Part shown: positions 23,225 to 37,867 of the stretch, one piece after another
Layout: each line of letters starts with the position of its first letter
Numbering within the stretch: the stretch's first letter is position 1
DNA from: Diploptera punctata
Taxonomy: Eukaryota; Arthropoda; Insecta; Blattodea; Blaberidae
Reading direction: 5' to 3'
NCBI GenBank assembly: GCA_030220185.1
Contig: JASPKZ010007294.1
Coordinates: forward strand, 299,001 to 363,000
DNA: 64,000 nt
Program-made: the position numbers and the translations under genes
Notes under the pieces: model-generated
Told to the model about the DNA's origin: nothing
The model's database searches: none
The model's input: the letters and a program-made list of their open reading frames with translations, nothing else

Positions 23225-23950
23225 TTCCCATGTGCTACTAACAAACTTTTTCATCTAAAACACTCACGCAGAAATTGCGTAAACTCAAGTGAATTCCTCA
23301 GCAAGTCTAAGTTGTGGTGTGATGGTGTTTTTCGAAATATATTTTGTTATATTTTTAACCATTATTTGGAGAAAGTCCATTTCTTATGCCATCTTATTTA
23401 AACGGATTTTAATGAAAACAAATCATGTATAAACCTAAATGATTACTTATTGCATATTGTATAATTTGACACGAAATTAAATAATTTATACTCATTCATT
23501 GTTCCATTGTTTCATTAAAAATATTAAATATAGGGCCTATTAAACCAATATATAGGCCTATTATGGGAAACTACCAATTTATGGATTAATTAAACTGTAT
23601 ATTATACAGATACAAACAAAGAGGCTGTTAGAGCAAATTCTTAATTTTGGGTTTCAGGTGAACCACAGCTAGTAATTGTCGATTTTCGCTTATTTTTTAC
23701 ATGTTCCTCATTTCAATAACATAGGAGGCCTATACTGATTTTTGTTCCGAAACATAAAATTGCGACCACTAGAGCGGTTTTTTAAAGTTTCGTTTCAGGT
23801 GAATTCCTACTCCTAATGGGCAAATTTTACTGGTTAATGAACTCGACCTTACTCTTTAATTGATTGGTATATGCCAAGTTTGGCTCAGATAAAACAAAAA
23901 TTGCGGTCGCTAGAGAGTTAACAGACATTTTGGCTATGGTTATTTTCAGT
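23225..23950 (-). repeat. AT-rich modular repeat M, copy 3
   Basis: In minus orientation, modules carry CTAGAGCGGTTTTTTAAAG, GTTTCAGGTGAA, CTAATGGGCAAATTTTACTG and GGTATATGCCAAGTTTGG. GCGTAAACTCAAGTGAATT near 23277 corresponds to the ACGCAGTTC end seen in copies 1 and 2. Parallel order in the 45.65-46.27 kb copy. No coding capacity. Confidence 0.6.
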
Positions 23951-27770
<3,820 letters not shown>

Positions 27771-27803
27771 ATAATAATGATGATAATAATGATGATGATG
27801 ATG

Positions 27804-27864
<61 letters not shown>

Positions 27865-27873
27865 TGATAATAA
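27771..27873. repeat. (ATA/ATG)n compound microsatellite
   Basis: AAT and ATG trinucleotide units, causing the Ile/Met-rich open frame. Confidence 0.95.
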
Positions 27874-28635
27874 TCCTCTCTCAATGCCCTAGACTTACAG
27901 AATTATGGAAGGTTTCTTTATCCGTTTTCGTTACGGTTTTTCTGGGGATTTCCTGCCAATTGTAATATTATCTCATGCAACATTTGATAATCTGTCATCG
28001 CTCAATCTTCAGGCATGCTTATTACATTCCTGCCTCCTTCTTGACACCCATTATTCATTGGTTGAATTTCGCGTTGTTCCCGAATGTGTTCATATCTTAT
28101 TTTCCTCCTTATTTTTCTAAGTAACATAATTGTTTCAAATAGCTTTGTTTTGGATGTTTCATCCCATAATTCACGAATATGTGTGAAGGCGAATATCACA
28201 GATAATGTCCATCTCTATGAGGTCAATTACATGGAAATTTCCAGTATTTGGAACATTAATAAAATGTCTACAATAATTATAACAATATTATGCATCACTA
28301 AAATCGCCCTAAGTAGTTAAATGACCATTGAAATAAAATTCCCATTGAACAAAATGTCCGCAATAGAGATATTATATTTCAAATTGTTATTTATACATAA
28401 TTTGTACTTTTATTATTCATCAATTGGATCATTATCTTGACGGTCACTATAAAGTTTCTTACTGAAATTGCTCTTAGATAACCAGATACATCATTTTTAT
28501 CTTTAAACTGTTGACATTTTCCAACTTGTTAGACATTCTAATTTGGTTTATAAGATATGTTCGATTTAAGGGCTGCTTTATGAACAGCAGAGACTTCAGA
28601 GAAGAAGATGCTGAGAATAGAAATCTGTGGCGGAG
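27874..28635. other. Unassigned DNA
   Basis: A short minus-strand open frame at 28002-28199 is charged (KLFETIMLLRKIRRKIR) but matches no family I can name. I leave it uncalled. Confidence 0.35.
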
Positions 28636-29937
28636 TAAAATATATTTGTGCTGACCTCCTCTTCTCTTCAGCATTCCAAATCCAGCATCATTATTGGGCT
28701 TCTATTTTCTCCATCCTCTTAAGATGTCCATATCATTTCAATCTTCGTTCTTCTATTACTTCTATAATATTATGCTTAACATTAATTATTTCTCTAATTT
28801 TCTGGCTCCGAATTTTTTCCTTTCGTCATTTTCTTGATGCCCTTCGCCAAAAATCCATTTCTGTTGTCAATAATTTTTTTTTGCTTGCTGTCTACCTATG
28901 TCCAGGTCTCTGCACCGTACAAAATAATTTGTACTAATGATTTAAATATCAATGTCTTGGTTTTTATATAATATTTTTAATCCATATCACTGAATTTAAC
29001 ATTACAATTACTTTTCTTCCTTCACTAATTATTTTCTCAATTTCACTATAACTTCTCCCATCTGATATAAAATTGATCATAAGTATTTGAATTTTTCAAC
29101 TTTCTTAATTTCCACATTTTCACATTGTAATTTCTCTTCATTCTCTAGTTCTGTCGTGAGATATTCGGTTTTCTTAATATTTAGGCCTATATTTAATCCC
29201 CATTCTTGTATTCCTCAATTAATTTCTTTGTCACGTATGATGCATCTTCCGTGTCCTCAGTAATCACCACTTGGTCGTCTGCAAATAGTAGATGGTGTAA
29301 CACATATTGTTGATTAATTGGAGTTCCCATTGGTTTACATCTTCTAGTCCAGTTTCGTAAGCAAACGTCTATAAATATTTTAAATAATAATGTTGACACA
29401 CAGCAGCTTTGTAGCAATCCTTTGGTAGTGTAAATTTCTCTAGATAGCTTACTTCCCATTTTAATTTTGCATCTATTTCATGAATATATTGATTTTAACA
29501 TTTTTATTTGTTTTTTTCATAATTCATGCTTCTTTTAGTGCTTGCCATAATCGTTTCCTCGCGACACCATCGTTTTTTTTTTTCAAATCAATGAACCTCA
29601 GTCCTATGTTTCTTGACTTTTCCTTACATTTTTCCAATAAGAGTCTTAGTGTGAAAATGTGATCCATGCAGGACCTTCCAGCAGTAAATGTACATTGTTC
29701 TTAGTGTCAATGTATCGTTCTTCTATACTTTGTTTAACAATTTTCATAAATTATTTCATTATAGGGTTCATTACCCAAATTCCTCAATGGTTAGGGCAAG
29801 ATTTCCTGTCTCCTTTTTTGTGTATGGAAGTGATATATCCCAATTCCATCTGTTTTGGTTTTTCTTCTCCATTTAAAATCTCTTTATATAATTTTGTCAA
29901 TATTTTTTACTAATTTTGGTCCTCCTTAGGCATAATT
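28636..29937 (-). mobile_element. Family C-like LINE, 3' portion (RT)
   Basis: The minus-strand translation, in several frames, gives MELGYITSIHKKGDRKSC near 29840, a GLLQSC segment near 29415 where the family has RQGC, HHLLFADDQVVI near 29280 and GLNIGLNIKKTEYLTTE near 29185. Further on come TTEMDFWRRASR near 28830 and LKWYGHLKRME near 28720. The catalytic FADD is intact, but stops and frameshifts are frequent. It continues at 30376-30650 beyond a plus-strand insertion. GLNIGLNIKK contains a Gly-Leu added by a GGCCTA insertion (29182-29189). Confidence 0.82.
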
Positions 29938-30375
29938 CTGAAGGACAGAATCTCGAATACAACACTTCAAGCGATGTCCTCAACAACTGATCCTGCACAA
30001 CAAGCCATCAGGAAAACATGGAAGTGGGGAGGCCACGTCGCAAGAATACAGGACGACAGGTGGACAATAAAAACAACCATGTGGGACCCGTACACAGGCA
30101 AGAGATAGCGCGGAAGACCAAGACGACAATGGGCTGACCTCTCCAAAGAACGAGCATGGTCTAGAGTCGCCAGATGCAGGAAAAGCTGGAGAACGATGGA
30201 GAGCCATCTGTGCATTAACTAATCACAGAACAGACAATGTATACAAACCAAGTGCTAGATCCAAGTCAACTTCTCACCACGGAGTAGTTCACCGGGTGAC
30301 ATTCACAATAGAGCCTAACCCCTGTACAGGGAGGCCTTTGCTCTAAAGGGACATACTAGGCTTTATTTATTTATA
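29938..30375 (+). mobile_element. Family D LINE C-terminal fragment, nested
   Basis: The plus-strand translation reads KTWKWGGHVARIQDDRW, then TMWDPYTGKR, a stop, RGRPRRQWADLSKERAWS and RVARCRKSW: the HVAR to GRP..W C-terminal module of a LINE. About 170 bp of 3' sequence follow, ending TTTATTTATTTATATATTTA. It interrupts the minus-strand LINE, which resumes at about 30376, so it inserted later. Confidence 0.75.
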
Positions 30376-30650
30376 TATTTATTATATTTCAACATTTCCA
30401 AATGCATTCCTCCTGGTCCAGTTGCATTATCCCCCCCCCAATGTTATGAAGTATTGTACATTCTCTTCTATTAATTCCCAATCTATTTCTGTATGTTGAA
30501 AAGCTTCATCATCGTCTTGAAACTCTGGTCGATTTTCATTCAATATGTTTTCATAGAATTATATCCATTGTTTCATAGCGATTAGTTGAATATTTTGTTC
30601 ATTTTTCTCAATCCTTGTAACATTTTCTACGCTGTAGCTGACAATTAAAT
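30376..30650 (-). mobile_element. Family C-like LINE, RT N-terminal part
   Basis: The minus-strand translation gives FYENILNENRPEFQDDDEAF and NATGPGGMHLEMLK, the start of the RT domain (family pattern ATGPDG..LE.LK). This is the upstream half of the LINE at 28636-29937. It ends at an (AAT)n tract. Confidence 0.75.
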
Positions 30651-30683
30651 AACAATAATAATAATAATAATAATAATAATAAA
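30651..30683. repeat. (AAT)n microsatellite
   Basis: About ten AAT units at the truncated 5' end of the LINE, as also seen at 6591. Confidence 0.93.
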
Positions 30684-31384
30684 GTTCTAGCTCATAACTT
30701 AGTAAGCTTGCTCTAGGAGAGTGGAATGAAAATTGTTACAATAAATGAAATTTTAAAAAAATATATTTTCTGAATATATAATTATACCAACGTTGAGCTT
30801 TTCTATTGTATGTGTAGATTTTAGACAAGAGGTCTGATATTCTAGCAAATATCTATTTTTCATTTTAATTAAATCGTTTCATTTTAAATTGATGAATTTA
30901 AAAAAAATCCTCAGATGCATTTTTTTTTTTTACTTTATAAAGTTGAAGTGATATTCGGTTGGCGGTAAGTAAATAATGATATGACATTTGTTGTTTTCGC
31001 AGTGATTAGTAAACGCCCGAATTGAAGTAAGAGAGCCAGCGAAGAAGAGAAATCGTCTTCCGTAGAATGAGACAGATACGTATGTTCATGATGACACAAC
31101 CTGTCTTGTTGTGAAAGCGAACACAACTCAAAACGACCCGGATTTCTGTCTGTGTCAGAGGTTAAACTGAGCGAATTGAAGTGGCGGGTAAATTTAGAAC
31201 ATCAAACTGCACGCCAACACACAACCAGTGTTCACTTTTTATAATGCTAATGAGGGATTTTTCTCCCTTCTTTCTTTTAGCGTTCAGCCAATATTCATTT
31301 GTTTTATTATAGGTTACACCGTGTAAATGAACTCTGATTGATTTTATTTATTAATAACTACAAAACAATTAGATATATAACTTG
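30684..31384. other. Unassigned DNA
   Basis: Nothing recognised. The open frame at 30935-31126 has no motif. Confidence 0.45.
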
Positions 31385-31560
31385 AGCGAGTCGGCTCAAG
31401 CGGTAGCGTTTGAGACTCGAATCGGGAGGTCCCGAGTACAAACCCCAGTGTAGTTAAACATCACCAAGGTTTGATTCCTAGTTTTTCTCAGTCGTGAATG
31501 GAAATACTGGCTTGATATTTCATTAACATGGTTAGTTCAATCATATTCATCTTTCCCGCT
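31385..31560 (+). mobile_element. tRNA-like SINE head (F6)
   Basis: CGGCTCAAGCGGTAGCG resembles a D-arm with A box, and GAGTACAAACCCC at about 31434 is a weak B box. The following 100 bp have no match elsewhere in the window. A degenerate SINE is inferred from form only. Confidence 0.45.
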
Positions 31561-31629
31561 AACTTTTAAATTAAGTAGACATGATATGACTTTCCATGTT
31601 AAACCGAATGTAAATTTTTAAAAATCCAT

Positions 31630-31840
31630 GATGCGACAGGCTTAGATGGCCCTTGATCTACCAGCCGGCTGCTGGTCTCACGTCTACAATGGTAGAAAAT
31701 CGTCCAGCCAGTGTAGAGATGACATGTGGTCAGCATGTCGGATCTCCCAGCCGTAAAGCAATTTTTCTTAACCTGGATCCACTACTTATTGTAGCTACCC
31801 AAATTCCTCACGATGCAAATCGACTAGAAATAAGAATGGA
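31630..31840 (+). repeat. Dispersed repeat V, copy 1
   Basis: Shares CTACCAGCCGGCTGCTGGTC, GACATGTGGTCAGCATGTCG, TTTTCTTAACCTGGATCCAC and AGCTACCCAAATTCCTCAC with copies at 52.9-53.1 kb and 60.9-61.03 kb (inverted), and with a scrap at 20.53 kb. No tRNA head is visible and the class is unknown. Confidence 0.7.
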
Positions 31841-32293
31841 GTAAAACTTCGCTTTTCTGCATTGCAAGTATTAAGTAAAAGGTTTATTAAGTTGTCTTAA
31901 AGTTGTTTGTACTTCTTTTCAGGGAAAATGAGTTAAATCACAAAATGCAATGTGTAGCTTGATATTTAATGATCAAAAATTCAAAATCAAAGAAACTTCA
32001 CAACATTATATCGGGAGAACCCACCATCGCAAACAGCATTTACGTTGATGAGCATACACGACCCCGAAAATTATGGATCCGACACTAATCTCGGTATCTT
32101 TGATTTTTATTTTTCATACTTTATCACTCTCTCCCTTAGTGGGCTTAAATGTCATCGGTACTATCAATAATCAAATAACGATCCTGGAAACTATGAATTC
32201 GACACTAATGTTGGTTCTATTCAATTATGTCCACCTCTTGCCTCCCTTCCTAAAGAGAATCAGTTTTCCGGCTAAATTATTTTGAGAATTTCT
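31841..32293. other. Unassigned DNA with a small internal duplication
   Basis: CGACCCCGAAAATTATGGAT (about 32059) is repeated in diverged form (CGATCCTGGAAACTATGAAT) about 120 bp later, each followed by TCGACACTAAT or a near match. Nothing else recognised. Confidence 0.4.
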
Positions 32294-32747
32294 TATTATA
32301 AAACATAAATATATATTCAATTGTAAGGAGTGGATTCGAGAAAAGTGGGAGGAGCCACCGCCTTTATAAGCGAGAACTTATATCAAAATACGCTCTATCA
32401 CTCTCAGTGACTCTGTGTTCAGTGTTGGAACATCGTAGACCTGCAGACCGCGATCTCCGATTCAGTGTTAATATTAGATTCGTCCGAGAAATAGTTAAAT
32501 TTAAAGTTATAGTCCGTTAAGCATTTGGACTTTAAAAATATTGACTCGAGCACGTGGACCTCTAAGTATTTCATCGACTCCACTCTTAGATAAAACTTGT
32601 AACTGTATTAACCAAAGTGTATTTCTCCGAAAATAAAGAGTTCTTCGATTCGTTAAAATTGAGTGTACATTTATACGTTGTTCTTTTGCTTATAAAGAGT
32701 TCATAACCCTGAGATCTTTTGCCTACCATTGAGCTCCGGTATATAAA
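32294..32747 (+). repeat. Partial LTR, plus orientation (palindrome left arm)
   Basis: The terminal 454 bp of the LTR in plus orientation, ending TATATAAA just before a primer-binding site. It is nearly identical to the reverse complement of 32766-33210; differences include single bases near 32647 and 32704. It starts abruptly just upstream of TATAAAA and lacks the first ~540 bp of the LTR. The near identity implies a recent origin or ongoing arm homogenisation. Confidence 0.85.
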
Positions 32748-32765
32748 TGGCACCCAACGTGGGGC
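32748..32765 (+). promoter_or_regulatory. Primer-binding site (tRNA-Lys type) at palindrome centre
   Basis: TGGCACCCAACGTGGGGC matches, at 17 of 18 positions, the complement of the last 18 nt of animal tRNA-Lys(CUU) as I know it. The element's own site at 36918-36935 agrees less well. The next base already belongs to the inverted LTR, so the site is exactly 18 nt long. Confidence 0.8.
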
Positions 32766-33754
32766 GGAGCTCAATGGTAGGCAAAAGATCTCAGGGTAAT
32801 GAACTCTTTATAAGCAAAAGAACAACGTATAAATGTACACTCAATTTTAACGAATCCAAGAACTCTTTATTTTCGGAGAAATACACTTTGGTTAATACAG
32901 TTACAAGTTTTATCTAAGAGTGGAGTCGATGAAATACTTAGAGGTCCACGTGCTCGAGTCAATATTTTTAAAGTCCAAATGCTTAACGGACTATAACTTT
33001 AAATTTAACTATTTCTCGGACGAATCTAATATTAACACTGAATCGGAGATCGCGGTCTGCAGGTCTACGATGTTCCAACACTGAACACAGAGTCACTGAG
33101 AGTGATAGAGCGTATTTTGATATAAGTTCTCGCTTATAAAGGCGGTGGCTCCTCCCACTTTTCTCGAATCCACTCCTTACAATTGAATATATATTTATGT
33201 TTTATAATATTAATTACTAGTATGTATAACATTTCTAAGAACTGCGTAAATTGGTTCTTTGATATTTAATAGAAAAATGTTTATTAGTTTCTTTGTAAAC
33301 TGTCAATGTTAAGAGATTATCTTTTCAAGAGGTGAATGAATGTCTTTTGTTGTGTGTACTAGGCAGGTAGTAATTCTTTATCATCATTTCTTGGAATTCC
33401 TTAGTAGCGTTAATTGGTTTCTAAGAATTGGTCAATAGATTTTTAATATTTTTAATAGCTAACTAATGTTATCTTTTGTTATTAGTTGTATAGACTGCTA
33501 ATTGGAATTCTTTTGACAATACCCTTTTTGTGTTCCTATATTATTTGTAAGTTGTGTAGTAGGTAGAGTTCTGACAATACCTCTTTATTTGTCATTTTTA
33601 TAGCAGGTAGCGTTTTACAGTATTTTATTCTAGACAAATGTAGGTGGAATTTTTACCTGGATATTTTTACTTTTCCACATACATATTTTATAGCGATATT
33701 AGTAATATATTCTATTTTCATTTTTTATATGTCTCCTTACATATTAATCGCTAC
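32766..33754 (-). repeat. LTR, minus orientation (3' LTR; palindrome right arm)
   Basis: On the minus strand it starts TGTAGCGATTAATATGTAAG at 33754 and includes a TATAAAA box near 33204-33198. Its last ten bases are missing at the palindrome junction. It aligns with the 5' LTR at 36936-37867 over about 700 bp with few changes. Near its end it carries about 170 bp that the 5' LTR lacks. The purine-rich tract expected just before a 3' LTR is not obvious. Confidence 0.85.
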
Positions 33755-34124
33755 AAATGCCTACTTGTATATTGAAAGTAAATAGTTTTAGTACTTCTTT
33801 AAATATACAAGTCTCTCCTTTTGAGAAACTTATTTTCTTGGTTAATTTACCTCTACAAATGTCTCTTGCATGAAAGAATAACCGAATACAATAAGTAGCT
33901 TAATACTAAACTTATAATTACTTAATACTAATTTTATACATTTTGGTTACAACAATACATTTTCTCTTACACTCTCAATTTCATACAACATTCTTAATTA
34001 CAATACAGTATATTGTACTACCGATGGACCATTTGGTTACAATTCTTTATATGGCCGCATCATTTCCAGGTGGTACACGCCCATGGTTTTAGTTACATTA
34101 TCAGCGTGAATTTACTGTACTGAT
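33755..34124 (-). other. LTR element internal 3' region
   Basis: Only about 370 bp separate the gag stop from the downstream LTR. No protease, reverse transcriptase, RNase H or integrase motif is present, so pol is entirely missing. Confidence 0.8.
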
Positions 34125-36080
34125 TTAATTTTGAAATAGGGTATTTTGATAGCTATGATCCGAGTTTTCATTACGTGGCCGATATATTTCTGCCTGAGCA
34201 TTTAGGCTGTTCCTGAATTCCGGTGCTTGAGGACTTCGGTTCGAGTCATGTTGCAATTGTATTTGTCTAGCAGCTGATAATATATTTGGTTGTGGGTGCC
34301 GTGAACGATTGTACGACGAATTATGAAAATAATTCTCGTACCATCGTCGAGTATTTTCTCTGTCTAGGTTTATCTGTCTATGATGATGGGCGAATGGGGC
34401 TTGTCTGCGATTTTCCCGTCTATCATATATTTGGCGCGTTTGAATTTCATTTCGCCTATTTACCCTCAACATGTTTATCTGGTGGTCATTTTTGTGTCTT
34501 TCGTGTCCCCTAACGTTTTGCCTACCTCTGTTTGTATAAAAATTTGTATCACGTGGGTATCTATTTTGCGAAGTCTGTGCCTCTCGCTCTCCTTTTGAAA
34601 ATATTCTGTCTTGGGTGGTGTAAGTACGGTTATAGCCTTGATTTATGTAACATTGTGGTTTTACCGTAGGTAGGGGTTGTAACTCATGATTATTTCCGGT
34701 CTCTAGCATTTGTAAGACGTCTAGCATTTTGTCATAAGTATTTATGTTGGCTACGAGAAGGCTTGGGCGAATAGCTTGTGGATAGTGATTTATAATCAAG
34801 CGTATAAATTCACTATCGGCTAGAGGTGGTGTTATGAGGCGTGCACGTTTTGCCAGAGAGAGAAAATACTCTGAGTAGGTTTTCCCACTGGTCTTGCTGT
34901 ACGTACCACTGCAAATTTCCTGCCGTATTTTGTGTTGTTGATCGGTTCCGAAAAATTTATTTCTGAATATACTATGAAATGTGTCGTAGGAAGTACTATC
35001 AGATAATGTGATCTCAAACCAATCTCTGCTTTCTATTTCTAAGCAATTTTTGACCACATATATGTAATGTTCCTGCGGAATTCCTTTTATTTTCAAATAA
35101 TTATCCAATTCGTTAAGGAATTGGATAGGATTAGTCCCGTTATTGGCATTAAATTTCGGCAGTGGTAAATCTAACAATCCTTGATAGATGGGCGTGTTAT
35201 ATACCCTGTTATTAGTGCCTAAAGTATGTATTGGAGTAGCTGAAGTAATGTCCGAAAATTGGTTATTTATTATTTCAGCTTCTCCTGAAATATTGCATTG
35301 GTTGTCTGTGCAAGAACGATTCAATTGTTCTCTTGCTAGTACCGCGGTGTGGTTCACGTTAGCGGGGGAATGTAATTCATTGATTTTCTCTTTCATCTCA
35401 TGTATTGTTTTAGAGAACTCTTCTTGGGTTGAGGTCAATTTCTTATAGCGTTCGTCGCTCTGTTTGTTTATGTCGGCAATTTTACTGTTTTTGTCAGAAA
35501 TCGCGTCTTGGGACGTTTTTTTCATTTGATCATTTTGTTCTTCGCGCTCCTTACTCTCGGCAGTGATAACCAATTGAATCGTCTCTTGCACAACTTTAAT
35601 GTCATCAATTTCACTATTAGTTTTATATAATTCGTTTGCAACGGAATTCATTTTTCCAGATAAATCAGAGGAAATATTATTCATGGATGAGTTTATTTCA
35701 GCTTTTAGCTTTTCGTTACTCTCTTGAATTTTAGTGGTGAGGGCATTAGTTAATTCAACTTTTATTTGTTGGTTATTTTCTTTGATTGTTTGGTGTATTT
35801 TACTCATTTCTTCTCTACACTCAAATTTAGAGTCCCGAACTTCGGTTGTTAGATTAGCCAGATTAGTTGTTAGAGTGCTGATTTTCTCATTACTCTCTTG
35901 TTTAGAATCCCGAATTTCGGTTTTTATATTAGCTATGTCAATTGTTAAGTTTATGTTTAGCTAAGTTATGGCTTGAAAAATCTTATTTAAATCCATATCA
36001 GATGTATTACTAGGATTTGTGAATATTGGATTAGCGTTACTGATGGTAGGTTCTGAATTTTCAACTGTGTTATTTGCCAT
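34125..36080 (-). pseudogene. Gag of an LTR retrotransposon, interrupted
   Basis: Gag-like structural protein of a Ty3/gypsy-type element. The uninterrupted part is 560 codons (35807-34125). The same frame extends upstream to an ATG at 36080, broken by a single TAG at 35961-35963, so the ancestral frame was about 650 codons. The first ~220 residues are rich in Lys, Glu, Asn and Ser and look like a coiled coil (repeats around IRDSKQESNEK and VRDSKFE). Next comes a capsid-like retrotransposon-gag domain: FLNELDNYLKIKGIP, CLEIESRDWFEI, FHSIFRNKFF, YSEYFLSLAKRARLI, then IRPSLLVANINTY. The C-terminus is very basic and rich in Asn, Gln and Arg, and I see no CCHC zinc knuckle. No pol follows. Mobilisation, if it occurred, would have needed enzymes from another copy. 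The superfamily call rests on fold-level motifs and the tRNA-Lys primer site. Confidence 0.85.
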
Positions 36081-36917
36081 GTTGGTTTCTTTATTTAGAA
36101 AATCTATTTAATTTTGTTGGGAGGTATTTTCATGATTGTTAGACATGTTAGTATTGATTTTATTTACTTTTGTCTTATTTGAACTGCGGAGAAGCATAGA
36201 TTTAAATTATTTAGAGTTTGTTTTAGATCTAGTTAACTCTGATTTATCTGGGCATTTAAAGTTAAACACAATCAAATATTACAATTAATGATATGAGCCC
36301 TGTAGAGAGAAATATAGACAAAAATATACACACTTAAATTTTTTTGTACTGGCCTGTTGATGTGGTGCTGGACAATAGTTACCACGTGTAGGTGTTGCTG
36401 CTGGTTTTCTTGTCCGCTGGATTTCTGGTTCGCTGATGTGCTGGCCCACTCTTTCATCTACGTGATTTCGTGTTGTCGTGATTCCTTGGCGATTGTTTCT
36501 TTGCACACGGCGATCAATTTAATTGTATACATGTAGCGGTGACGAGGAAATTTTCACTACGATATGTTAATGTCTAGAGCAGTTTCGTTGGATATATGTA
36601 GCGATTCACGAATATTTCGTTGTTGAATGCTGACAAATAGAGTTCACTGATGTCCACGTGGTTAATTTCACAAATTTTCACTTTTGCAGTTCAATTTTTA
36701 GTTTAAATTTCTCCGAATTCGTACAGCAAATACTTTGGAAGTCGTTATTGTTTATTTAAATCAGAGTTTATTTGGGTTCGTGATTATACATTGATGCTAA
36801 TAGAACTTTTAATCGAAGCTAAGACACTTGGCGCTATTATGTTAAATTCTTCCACTCGCTTGGGGAACATGTGCCTAAACCAGGTTGGGTGCCATTATGT
36901 GATTCATACGTGGGTGT
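36081..36917 (-). other. LTR element leader between PBS and gag
   Basis: About 840 bp of untranslated leader on the minus strand. Short open frames (36272-36506) show no motif. Confidence 0.7.
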
Positions 36918-36935
36918 TTGACACGGTGGGCGCCA
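36918..36935 (-). promoter_or_regulatory. Primer-binding site of the LTR element
   Basis: On the minus strand TGGCGCCCACCGTGTCAA follows the LTR directly. The first nine bases match the tRNA-Lys(CUU) complement, and later positions diverge. Confidence 0.75.
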
Positions 36936-37867
36936 TTTATTGCGTCGATGAAGTATTTCGAAGACTACGCGTGCTTGTATCAGATAATTTCTAAGAGTCC
37001 AAACGCTTAACGGACTAGAACTTTAAATTTAACTTTTTCTCGGACGAATCTAATATTAACACTGAATCGGAGATCGCGGTCTGCAGGTCTACGATGTTCC
37101 AACACTGAACACAGAGTCACTGAGAGTGATAGAGCGTATTTTGATATAAGTTCTCGCTTATAAAGGCGGTGACTCCTCCCACTTTTCTCGAATCCACTCC
37201 TTACAATTGAATATATATTTATGTTTTATAATATTATTTACTAGTATGTATAACATTTCTAAGAACTGCGTAAATTGGTTTTTTGATATTTAATAGAAAA
37301 ATGTTTATCAGTTTCTTTGTAAACTGTCAATGTTAAGAGATTATCTTTTCTAGAGGTGAATGAATGTCTTTTGTTGTGTGTACTAGGCAGGTAGTAATTC
37401 TTTATCAGCATTTCTTGGAATTCCTTAGTAGCGTTAATTGGTTTATAAGAATTGGTCAATAGATTTTTAATATGTTTAATAGCTAACTAATGTTATCTTT
37501 TGTTATTAGTTGTATAGACTGCTAATTGGAATTCTTTTGACAATACCCTTTTTGTGTTCCTATATTATTTGTAAGTTGTGTAGTAGGTAGAGTTCTGACA
37601 ATACTTCTTTATTTGTCATTTGTATAGCAGGTAGCGTTTTACAGTATTTTATTCTAAGCAAATGTAGGTGGAATTTTTACCTGGATATTTTTACTTTTCC
37701 ACATACATATTTTATAGCGATATTAGTAATATATTCTATTTTCATTTTTTATAGATTTATTTAATTTTAATAACAATTTAATATATTTCGGAACATTTTA
37801 GTTTCAGCTCCATGCATATTAGAGTTGTATCTTAGTTTATATGTCTCCTTACATATTAATCGCTACA
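36936..37867 (-). repeat. 5' LTR, minus orientation
   Basis: Starts TGTAGCGATTAATATGTAAG at 37867 on the minus strand and ends GCAATAAA before the primer site. Compared with the other LTR it has about 87 extra bases (about 37754-37840) and a shorter, diverged end. The two LTRs are therefore not a simple identical pair. Confidence 0.85.

Noticed and set aside
22481..23231. Open frames of Ile, Tyr and Asn runs
   Set aside because: Produced by the compound ATT array and the SINE scrap between its parts.
34286..35964. Plus-strand open frames opposite gag
   Set aside because: They are complements of the Gag frame and have no recognisable domains.
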